Shown one piece after another: positions 6,601 through 13,199 of a DNA stretch of 22,984 nt (position 1 is the stretch's first letter; each line of letters begins with the position of its first letter). Below the pieces are notes generated by a model. That model made no database searches, was not told the origin of the DNA, and saw nothing but the letters and a program-made list of their open reading frames with translations. This DNA comes from an uncultured Acetatifactor sp. (lineage in GTDB: Bacteria > Bacillota > Clostridia > Lachnospirales > Lachnospiraceae): positions 1 through 22,984 of the forward strand of contig CAJUJN010000065.1 of NCBI GenBank assembly GCA_910586775.1, written 5' to 3'. A program made the translations under genes and the position numbers.

Positions 6601-9398
6601 CGGAAGATATACTGAATGCAGTGAATCTGACCGAACCTGTCAGGATTCACAGTACAATTACTGCCGCGAATGACGGCGGAAAGAAATTCGGCGGATTAAA
6701 TGCATGGCAGCCTCTCGGCGTGACGGCAGCGGCACAGGATAAGATTGTGGTCTATGTCGGGCATAACACAAAGAAAACGGGAGAGAGTACGAACCTGCAG
6801 CTGGTTGCCACGCAGTACAATTCCGAAGCCAGTGCCATGTTCAAAACGGTACAGACGCTGAAAATAGGAGCAAATGAAATTACGGTTCCGAAGATATGGT
6901 CCCTGGACTATGAGTCCGGCGGTGCCCTGTATGTCCAGTACACAGGAAATAAAGCAAATGACCAGTACGCAGTCCGTGTCAGCGGCGGTGTGCAGGTACC
7001 CATACTTGATCTGTACAAGGTGACGGATGAGGCCGAAAGACTGGCAAAGACAGTGGAGTATATTGAGAAGCTGGGAACCTATGTGAGTCAGATAGAAGAG
7101 GTTCACGAGAGAGAGCATTATTATTCCACAAATCCTCTGATGAAGCAGCGCGACTTTGATAACCAGACCTGTATCCTGGGCGCTACCGATATTATGTTGG
7201 ATACCATGATGTTCTCACTGCCGGCACAGCAAATCTGGGCAGGTTCGGCAGCCAACGGCACCAGTACGGAGGAAAGAGCCAGGACACTCCTGGGGTCCAT
7301 GGATTCCATGGAGAAGATGATGTATCTGTTCTACCAGCATAAGGGACTGAATGCCGATGCAACTGCCAATGTGGATAAGATTCCTGCCTGCCATCAGAAT
7401 ATCCGCTACCAGAGAATGTTTGCCAAGGCGTTTATGTATGCTTCCGGCAATCATATCGGAATAGGCTGGGGTTCGGCTGCAGGTATGGCATCCTCGCCTT
7501 CCGTTGTTTTCGATGAGAAGGGAAGGTGGCAGTCCGGTCATTACTTTGGCTGGGGTATTGCCCATGAGATAGGACACTGTATCAATCAGGGAGATTATGC
7601 CGTAGCCGAGATAACCAACAATTATTTTGCAGTTCTGGCTCAGGCCAGGGAGACAAATGACAGCGTACGTTTCCAGTACAGCAATGTCTATGAGAAGGTG
7701 ACCTCAGGAGCAAAGGGACCGGCTTCCAATGTATTTACACAGCTTGGAATGTACTGGCAGCTTCATCTGGCATATGACAACGGATATAATTACATGACTT
7801 ATGAGAACTATGATGAGCAGCTGGCAAATCTGTTCTTTGCAAGGGTGGATACTTATTCCAGGACTCCGTCCAAAGCACCGGCACCCGGAGGTGTAGCGCT
7901 GACTATATCGGGAGACACCGACCAGAAGCTGATGCGCCTGAGCTGCGCGGCAGCGGAGAAGAATATTCTGGAGTTCTTCAGACGCTGGGGAATGACTCCG
8001 GATGCGGATACGATTGCGTATGCAGAGCAGTTTGAAGAAGAAACAAGGGCAATTTATTATGTCAACGATGAAGCAAGGGCATACCGCGTAGAAAACGGCG
8101 GCAGCAGCCTGAACAGGGCTGACGGGACGAAGGTGGATGTTGTAAGCGATGCCGTAACGGCTAAGTTGGTGGACAGCAACCGGATAGATATTAATCTGAG
8201 TTTCCAGAATATACCAGAAGAAGATGTGTTGGGATATGAGATTGTACGCTGTATGTACTCCGGCGGAGAAGTGACAGAGGAGCCGGTGGGATTTGCAACA
8301 GGCAGTACTTGCACATACAGCGACATAATAGCCACCGTTAATAACAGGACAGTGTTCTACAAGATTAAGCTGGTTGACAAGTATTTGTACTATTCTGCGG
8401 AAAAGGTACTGGCTCCGATTAAGATTGAACATGACGGAAGCCTGGATAAGACATCGTGGACAGTCACAACAAGTGATCTGACAGTTGAGGGAGAGACAGG
8501 AACGGGAAGCACAAATAATCTTCTGTACTGTGACCCGGAGAATGAGACTACTTATGAAAAGGATAAACTGATTGACAACCTGACTGAAACCGTATATACG
8601 GCAACGGCCGGAAATGCGCCTGAAATTGTACTGAATTTCAATAAAGTATTTACCGTGGCAGGGTTTAAAGTCAGCGGGGCTACGGGGCTTTCCGGAATTT
8701 CGTATGAAATCCAGGTGTGCACGGCGGATGGTATTTGGCTTGCCGATTCAGTGGCCAGCGGAACATTTAATGCGGAAGCGGTACAGACAATCCGTTTTGC
8801 CAATGCAGATAATGCTTATGTGAGCACATATGAGGCTACGGCAGTGAAGCTGATACTGAAAGCAGCGTCCGGAAGCCAGGTATCCGTAGGAGAACTGGAT
8901 GTGCTTGGTGTGACCGGCGATAATGTAGACTTCAGAAGAACCGAAGACAGCAGCACCGCAGTAATCGGTATTCTGGAAGAAGCATTCCAGTTCGGCGAAA
9001 ATGCGGAGGACGTGATTCCCGAAGGCTCCATAGTCTTTGCGGGTGCTTATAAGGGAAATGCTGCTTACAATTCTGTACTGCTGTTTGACCAGGACGGCAA
9101 TAATGTAGGTAAGGTTACCGGAACAGGTGACGACATGCAGGTGATAGCGGATTCAATTATTCTGGCAGATGTACCGGATAAAGGTGATATTGCCAATGTG
9201 ACAAACGGTACCTGGATTTACTGGCTGGAGCCGGATACGGATGTGTCAGGAATTGAAAAGGTGCGTGCGGAGCTCTATCGTGTCAACAAGGCCGAAACCA
9301 ATGAGGGACAGAGGCTTGTCAGTGACTCTCTGTTCGAGAATATGCCGGATGAACTGCCGCTGGTTACTTTGGACAGGGACACAGGTTTGCAGAAGTAA
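3675..9398 (+). CDS. Secreted M60-family (mucinase-type) metallopeptidase with dockerin-like module
   Basis: The 1907-residue product begins at ATG 3675, after GGGAGGAC; an upstream in-frame ATG (3597) lies in the repeats and would bury the signal peptide. Residues 1-23 are a signal peptide (ends MAYA). Next come a low-complexity linker with four TQEPTAVQKPGN units (123-170), a carboxypeptidase-regulatory-like beta domain (~222-300), and a dockerin-like pair of Ca-binding loops (~326-376). The second loop, DLNRDGRIDLVD, is canonical; the first, DVAGNDGIVNAAD, has one extra residue. Two fibronectin III domains (~564-745) and a discoidin-like domain (~753-919) precede the M60 catalytic region (~990-1500). 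That region has HEIGH at 1297-1301 and a likely third ligand Glu1312 in AEITNNYF. A further FN3-like domain (~1502-1585) and a discoidin-like domain (~1589-1750) follow. M60 enzymes cleave O-glycosylated proteins such as mucins. No LPXTG motif or membrane anchor exists, so retention must depend on another protein, perhaps the next gene. Confidence 0.88.
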   Translation: MKRKIAFLLAVVLIVSAGFMAYATGSESEGAATTATQSGAQRGETEDQALPEGIRGAAVTGTVQNPETGGEAGGAAEGQNSAAPQNLSGLEEIQVPINTQELSNSTGTQTPEDTQGAAEPEGTQEPTAVQKPGNTQEPTAVQKPGNTQEPTAVQKPGNMQEPTVTQQPGSSPDVQGVSGTQPSGNAEGIPVSGGDAEARLPEEGVTGNKAEGTVPIGDIGQVDVAIGAALSFDQSINFAVKLENPAIGTKSGTITVGGISEGEGKVRFDSLPDGEYVLTVSAEGFATYTQSVRVAGKAYAIKLMTGFLKGIDYVKGIAHPGVLVLGDVAGNDGIVNAADVNAMVDAIDQRLTPDQRDLNRDGRIDLVDLEFFAKTYNVPAHIDMQAGVEQSVSRAVITPSAGAGTQVEGNLESLLEDSGSITLKQVSGEPISEEHPVAVDFEFGGVEAAAEMDGIIIASKNENPITSGAVKVTYVDENGIERLVKKTFSVDENGGITLLLQESDVTAQRDAQGNIRLSLGSQVAVKRVTLLITGMRKSNELAEITKVEFVNGMAERIPEPEMDVPKNLKAEAGSQKISLSWDPCVNVTGYEVSIRQGEYEETMMVVGNALDIVSFNRDKLTNYLEYQLKVQAVNGTWRSGYGETVTAIPTPNGPPDPPDNVNAAGQFKSIIVSWKDMDDTVSYNVYFKAKESGDNAYQKIASEIPENRFTITGLEDLTSYNVYVTGVNEIGESRPSVVALATTTDAEEAVMPRYKLINTGESGQKGAHIISAAKGGEISMVDSSLDTEAGTAWGTVDHEPASHGYAGTWDTGGYNALGNHGLKFEFDEAYMIDRFAFHDVTSRDTGYVYAQVRYWDENGVQTDVAGVSMQRLADADGRTYYLVKLPEAVKAKQIQFGIARGSASGTITISEVYFYYYDSVFDDIMALYQDDLHVVLKPDVTQSMIDDLRKRINTVDEVSGELHPDYEMLERELKNAEDILNAVNLTEPVRIHSTITAANDGGKKFGGLNAWQPLGVTAAAQDKIVVYVGHNTKKTGESTNLQLVATQYNSEASAMFKTVQTLKIGANEITVPKIWSLDYESGGALYVQYTGNKANDQYAVRVSGGVQVPILDLYKVTDEAERLAKTVEYIEKLGTYVSQIEEVHEREHYYSTNPLMKQRDFDNQTCILGATDIMLDTMMFSLPAQQIWAGSAANGTSTEERARTLLGSMDSMEKMMYLFYQHKGLNADATANVDKIPACHQNIRYQRMFAKAFMYASGNHIGIGWGSAAGMASSPSVVFDEKGRWQSGHYFGWGIAHEIGHCINQGDYAVAEITNNYFAVLAQARETNDSVRFQYSNVYEKVTSGAKGPASNVFTQLGMYWQLHLAYDNGYNYMTYENYDEQLANLFFARVDTYSRTPSKAPAPGGVALTISGDTDQKLMRLSCAAAEKNILEFFRRWGMTPDADTIAYAEQFEEETRAIYYVNDEARAYRVENGGSSLNRADGTKVDVVSDAVTAKLVDSNRIDINLSFQNIPEEDVLGYEIVRCMYSGGEVTEEPVGFATGSTCTYSDIIATVNNRTVFYKIKLVDKYLYYSAEKVLAPIKIEHDGSLDKTSWTVTTSDLTVEGETGTGSTNNLLYCDPENETTYEKDKLIDNLTETVYTATAGNAPEIVLNFNKVFTVAGFKVSGATGLSGISYEIQVCTADGIWLADSVASGTFNAEAVQTIRFANADNAYVSTYEATAVKLILKAASGSQVSVGELDVLGVTGDNVDFRRTEDSSTAVIGILEEAFQFGENAEDVIPEGSIVFAGAYKGNAAYNSVLLFDQDGNNVGKVTGTGDDMQVIADSIILADVPDKGDIANVTNGTWIYWLEPDTDVSGIEKVRAELYRVNKAETNEGQRLVSDSLFENMPDELPLVTLDRDTGLQK
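4041..4184 (+). repeat. Four 36-bp in-frame repeats (TQEPTAVQKPGN)
   Basis: Three near-identical 12-residue units and one diverged unit (MQEPTVTQQPGS) lie in the linker after the signal peptide of the M60 peptidase. Such Pro/Thr/Glu repeats act as extended spacers and are prone to copy-number change. Confidence 0.9.
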
Positions 9399-9409
9399 AG
9401 GGATAGAAT

Positions 9410-10537
9410 ATGAAAAAATATGGTATAGTGACATTTTTGGCAATGTTTATGCTTGCAATCCTGTTTCCCATGCAGGCAAATGCGGAAAGCAGCGATGAGT
9501 TTTTGCTGGATGAGACGGGAACGGTTACAATCCGTTCCCAGCATGCGGCAAAGGAGGCGCTCTCTTCGCTTCAGTTCAGTTTATCGGTGAATTCGGCGGA
9601 AGCAGACAAAGTGGAATTTGAGTTCGGACAGAATAATGCCAAGATTGCGGAATTCCGTTATGACGAAAATGCAAAGCAGCTGAACATTTATATGGCAGGG
9701 ACCGAGCCGCTTTTTGCTACGGAGACGGGTGCCCTGACCGTGGGGAAAATCGTAGTGTTGGACAATAATGGACTTGCGGTCGGTGCCGAAGTCTCAGTAG
9801 TGGAAGATTCGCTGCAGTATGTATACGGAACAGAACTGACACAGGTGCAGGGAGTAGCGCTTCCGGGGACAGTGCAGGTTGGTATGTCGTCTCCGGTGCC
9901 GCCTCAGCCGGAACAACCAGGGCAGCCGGAACGGCCAGGGCAACCGGAACAGCCAGGGCAGCCGGAACAGCCAGGGCAACCGGAACAGCCAGGGCAACCG
10001 GAACAACCAGGGCAGCCAGAGCAGCCGGTTGAGACCCCTCCGGCCGTGCAGGAAACACCTGCTCCTGATTCGGGAAGCGACAATGACCCCAACGCAGGTT
10101 GGAATCCTGGCTGGCAGGGCTCAGGAGATAATTCTTCGGGAAGCAGCAGCAACAATGCGTCCCAGGGAACCGGAAGCGGTAAGAAGAAACCGTCTACCGG
10201 AAGCGGGACAAAGGTAGCCGGCACAGGGACACTGAAACCGAGTACTTCACCGTCGCCGTCAGTGAGTCCGTCTCCGGAACCGGATGTTTCCGAACCTGTA
10301 GCGGAGCCGGAGGAAAATATGGACGAAGCGAATCCGTCAGACGAGGATACAATTATTTCAGCGATGGGTTCTGCAGAAGAGACAGGCGGCGAAGAGACCG
10401 GAGCGGCGGAAACGAAGGAGAAGACGAATTGGCTTATGGTTGTAGTAGTGATTGCCATTGTCGTATTTGTTGCAGTGGCGGTGATTGCCGTTGTGGTGTT
10501 GAAAGGAAAGCAAGAACCGCGTAGCCGCAGGGATTGA
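9410..10537 (+). CDS. Membrane-anchored surface protein with cohesin-like N-terminal domain (candidate scaffold)
   Basis: The gene starts 11 bases after the M60 peptidase stop, so the two are almost certainly one operon. Of 375 residues, 1-26 are a signal peptide (ends QANA). Residues ~30-165 form an all-beta domain. Its layout, LSSLQFSLSV, then AKIAEFRYDENAKQLNIYMA, then GALTVGKIVV, resembles cohesin folds, although identity is too low to be sure by eye. Residues 166-206 are PEQPGQ repeats, and ~207-338 are a Ser/Gly/Pro/Glu-rich spacer. Residues ~340-363 are a membrane helix with a basic tail (KGKQEPRSRRD). The topology puts the N-terminal domain outside on a long wall-spanning stalk. Together with the dockerin-like module next door, this suggests a receptor that holds the peptidase on the cell. 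Alternatives are another adhesin or carbohydrate-binding stalk protein. Confidence 0.75.
   Translation: MKKYGIVTFLAMFMLAILFPMQANAESSDEFLLDETGTVTIRSQHAAKEALSSLQFSLSVNSAEADKVEFEFGQNNAKIAEFRYDENAKQLNIYMAGTEPLFATETGALTVGKIVVLDNNGLAVGAEVSVVEDSLQYVYGTELTQVQGVALPGTVQVGMSSPVPPQPEQPGQPERPGQPEQPGQPEQPGQPEQPGQPEQPGQPEQPVETPPAVQETPAPDSGSDNDPNAGWNPGWQGSGDNSSGSSSNNASQGTGSGKKKPSTGSGTKVAGTGTLKPSTSPSPSVSPSPEPDVSEPVAEPEENMDEANPSDEDTIISAMGSAEETGGEETGAAETKEKTNWLMVVVVIAIVVFVAVAVIAVVVLKGKQEPRSRRD
9905..10027 (+). repeat. 18-bp in-frame repeats (QPEQPG), 6.8 copies
   Basis: The unit encodes QPEQPG, with one QPERPG variant, as a proline-rich rigid spacer between the N-terminal domain and the stalk of the surface protein. 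Confidence 0.95.
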
Positions 10538-10691
10538 CGGATTTTCAGAAGTTTCTCCGAAAAACAGCCATGCATTCATCAGTAGTAAAAAGGCTGGCCC
10601 TGGATGGAAAGATACAGTCATATGCGCCTGAAATGTAAAAATTGAATAAAAGGATGTATAAAAAATTGTTTAGTATGGAAAACTTATATAA

Positions 10692-10720
10692 TTGAAAAAT
10701 TCGGAATATCATGGTATCAT
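10692..10720 (+). promoter_or_regulatory. Sigma-A promoter of mecA
   Basis: TTGAAA (10692-10697) and TATCAT (10715-10720) have 17-base spacing, 114 bases ahead of the mecA start. A second -10-like TATAAT lies at 10687-10692 but lacks a well-spaced -35. The rest of 10538-10834 shows nothing else clear. Confidence 0.55.
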
Positions 10721-10834
10721 AAGTATGTCAGCTGAAGTGTTGCTTTATGCCGGATATTTGGCATAGGGGATTGTATGTTCCCTGGGAATTGTACAGAGAT
10801 AACTGTAACACTTCCTTATTATGAGGATAATGAT

Positions 10835-11548
10835 ATGAGAATAGAACGAGTAGATGAAAAAACGGTAAAATGTTTCCTGTCCAATGAGGAGCTAGAGGAA
10901 TACGAGATTGATTATAAAGATTTCATCCTTCGCAGCGACAAGGCAAGGGAGATTGTACAGGAGATCATTGAGCAGGCAGAGGAAGAGGTCGGATACAAAC
11001 CGCCCAAGTTTGCTTTTGATTTGCAGATTATGCTGCTGCCTGATCAGGGGCTGATACTTACTTTTTCTGACAGGGACGCAGAAGCGCGGGAGAGCGACCA
11101 GTTTATCGAGTGCCTGAAGGAAATGAAGCGGATATTGCAGCGGACCAGGGAAAAGATAGGCGGAAATAACGCCGCGTCCGAAGAAAATCAGCAGGCGGCC
11201 GGAGAGGAAGCCGGAAACGGACAGGAGGCCGCAAAAGCGGCCCAGGAGCAGGATGTCATCCGCCCCGGTTTTGCGGTATTTGTATTTTCGGGAATCGGTC
11301 GGATTATGGAGTTTGCGTCGATGCTGCCCTCTAATCTGATGGTGGACAGCAGTCTGCATGAAATGGACGGACTTTACTATCTGTATCTGCTGAAAGGCCA
11401 TGCCTCCTATGAACGCTATAGCAGGGCATGTGTTCAGGCAATGGAATTCGGCAGCCTCTATGCGGCGGACGAATCTCAGGTGCTGCGGCTGAAAGAGCAC
11501 GGACAGTGTCTGATTGCTGAGAAAGCGATTAAGAAGCTGAGAGGATAA
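10835..11548 (+). CDS. mecA: Adaptor protein MecA
   Basis: MecA delivers substrates such as ComK to the ClpC-ClpP protease and activates ClpC assembly. The 237-residue product has the two-domain layout of the family. The N-terminal substrate-binding domain is ~1-85 (MRIERVDEKTVKCFLSNEEL, DYKDFILRSDKAREIVQEII). A diverged Ala/Glu/Gln-rich linker spans ~105-145. The C-terminal ClpC-binding domain is ~146-237 (FVFSGIGRIMEFASML, GLYYLYLLKG, CLIAEKAIKKL). I chose ATG 10835 because family members begin MRIERV; the ribosome site (TGAGGA) is weak, and an upstream in-frame ATG at 10775 would add an atypical extension. The gene is single, with its own promoter and a hairpin terminator. Clostridia generally lack ComK, so the substrates here are unknown. 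Confidence 0.9.
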   Translation: MRIERVDEKTVKCFLSNEELEEYEIDYKDFILRSDKAREIVQEIIEQAEEEVGYKPPKFAFDLQIMLLPDQGLILTFSDRDAEARESDQFIECLKEMKRILQRTREKIGGNNAASEENQQAAGEEAGNGQEAAKAAQEQDVIRPGFAVFVFSGIGRIMEFASMLPSNLMVDSSLHEMDGLYYLYLLKGHASYERYSRACVQAMEFGSLYAADESQVLRLKEHGQCLIAEKAIKKLRG

Positions 11549-11574
11549 GCTGAAATATCAGTTATGGTAAAAAG

Positions 11575-11614
11575 AAAAGCCAATGTTCACGACAGTCGTG
11601 TTCATTGGCTTTTT
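11575..11614. terminator. Bidirectional terminator between mecA and the solute-binding lipoprotein gene
   Basis: AAAAGCCAATG (11575-11585) pairs with CATTGGCTTTT (11603-11613). The inner CACGA/TCGTG stem extends the hairpin past a TT/TT mismatch. A-rich and T-rich flanks suit termination from both convergent genes. Confidence 0.85.
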
Positions 11615-11644
11615 AATATATGGGATACAGGAAGCCCGGAGCAT

Positions 11645-12952
11645 CTACTGCGCCAGGGCTTCCGCCTGGATTCTGTCAAATTCTGCCATACATTCTTCTA
11701 CCGAAGCTCCGCTGAGCAGCTTTCGTACCACCAGACAGATGTTTCCCCACTGCTCTACCTTCATGCCGGCATTGGAACCAAGGACATAGACGCCTTTGTT
11801 GATTCTGTCATTCAGGGGCTTCAGGGCATCGATACAGTCCACATTCACATTTTTGGAAGGGGAGATGACTTTATTGTTCTCCGAGTACAGTTGCAGCATC
11901 TCGTCAGAGAGAATGAAATCCAGCGTGGCCATTGCATTTTCAAAATTCTCCGCATTTGTGCTTATAGCGTAACCGCTCAGGGCAACCACCGGCATCTGAC
12001 CCTGGCTGCTGGGAAAACCGATCACCTGCATATTGAAAGGCGGATTTCCGTAAGCAGTATCCGAGTTTGCGGCTCCCCAGTAAGCCATGACGATGGGGGT
12101 CTTTCCGGCCAGAAAATCGGGGCCCTCGCCTTCAATGGCTTCCGAAGTATAGGCTTTTTCGGCATCAATATAACCATTGTCGATCATTTCCCGGAGGAAT
12201 TCAAATCCGGGGCGCATGTAATCGCTCATCTTTGCTTCCCCGCTGTTGAGGGCAGCGATTTCTGCTTCCGTAGTGCTTCCGTTGTACAGGTCAGCATAGC
12301 CCTGGGCCAGCACAAAGGTTTCCAACCACCAACGGTTGGCACCTACCGGTGTTTCGATGCCGTTTTCCTTGAAGACTCTGCAGCATTCCAGAAATTCCTC
12401 AGGAGTATCTGGCAATTCCAGATGATAATGATCAAACATGTCCTTGTTGACGAACAGACCGTAGGCTACCACTTCCTGGGGAATGCCTACCAGCTTTCCG
12501 TTCACCGTATTTGCTGTCTTTACTACATCACGCAGATTTTCCACACATTTCAGATGGGATAAATCCGCCAGATAGCCTTCGGAACCAAGCAGCATGAGGG
12601 TGTCGGGATTGAGCAGATAGATATCATCCATATTGCTGCGGGCCCGGTCCACCAATACTTCGTCATAGGTCTTTTCCTTATAGTTTTCTGCAGTGTAAGT
12701 TCTGTATTCCACCTGCAGCCCCAGGGCTTCTTCCGCAGCAATCATCGTCAGCTCCTGGGCCGTCCTGGCAGTGTTGTCTGCATTTGGATTGGATTTCTCC
12801 ATGGGCGTAAACATATTGACTACCTTTTTAGTGTCATCGGAGTTTGTGAGCAGATTTTTATCGGCATCCGGCTTCTTTCCGCAGGCGGACAAGCCTATCA
12901 GCAGTGCGCCTGTCAGTAAAATTCCTGTTATATGTCTGCTTTTCTTTTTCAT
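11645..12952 (-). CDS. Extracellular solute-binding lipoprotein (family 1)
   Basis: The 435-residue product has a lipoprotein signal (lipobox LSAC, modified Cys24) and a family 1 solute-binding fold typical of sugar or oligosaccharide ABC importers (LPDTPEEFLECCRVFKENGI, FLAGKTPIVMAYWG, GYAISTNAENFENAMATLDF). AAGGAG lies seven bases before the ATG. No permease or ATPase gene is adjacent. Instead it lies 247 bases downstream of, and in line with, a hybrid sensor kinase gene. Known pairs exist in which an orphan binding lipoprotein presents ligand to a sensor kinase. It could equally feed a transporter encoded elsewhere. The ligand cannot be told from sequence. Confidence 0.88.
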   Translation of the reverse strand: MKKKSRHITGILLTGALLIGLSACGKKPDADKNLLTNSDDTKKVVNMFTPMEKSNPNADNTARTAQELTMIAAEEALGLQVEYRTYTAENYKEKTYDEVLVDRARSNMDDIYLLNPDTLMLLGSEGYLADLSHLKCVENLRDVVKTANTVNGKLVGIPQEVVAYGLFVNKDMFDHYHLELPDTPEEFLECCRVFKENGIETPVGANRWWLETFVLAQGYADLYNGSTTEAEIAALNSGEAKMSDYMRPGFEFLREMIDNGYIDAEKAYTSEAIEGEGPDFLAGKTPIVMAYWGAANSDTAYGNPPFNMQVIGFPSSQGQMPVVALSGYAISTNAENFENAMATLDFILSDEMLQLYSENNKVISPSKNVNVDCIDALKPLNDRINKGVYVLGSNAGMKVEQWGNICLVVRKLLSGASVEECMAEFDRIQAEALAQ

Positions 12953-13052
12953 AGCGGCTCCTTATTTGTTGAATTCATACCTGTGAGTATATTCCATGTG
13001 GGCACAGCTTTTCTCTGCCCATAACTTTTTACGTACATACAGAACAGTATGT

Positions 13053-13127
13053 CGGAATACCGGGGCACCGAGCCAGACATATCTGCCTTTACCTCATACA
13101 CATAGAGGCAGCCCGGAATACCGGGGC
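13053..13127. repeat. Two 14-bp direct repeats between the kinase and lipoprotein genes
   Basis: CGGAATACCGGGGC occurs at 13053-13066 and 13114-13127, 61 bases apart. The second copy sits in a perfect inverted repeat, CCCGG-AATA-CCGGG. They are upstream of the minus-strand lipoprotein gene and could be operators for a regulator of that gene. Confidence 0.5.
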
Positions 13128-13199
13128 GGCATGTTATACATTCCGGCTTTTCTGTATATATAGGGTAGTACTGCGGTAAACCGTGCTGCAGTCATGGAT

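Noticed and set aside
11564..12562. Long plus-strand open frame opposite the lipoprotein gene
   Set aside because: It is a shadow of the minus-strand solute-binding protein, which has a lipobox, family motifs and a ribosome site.
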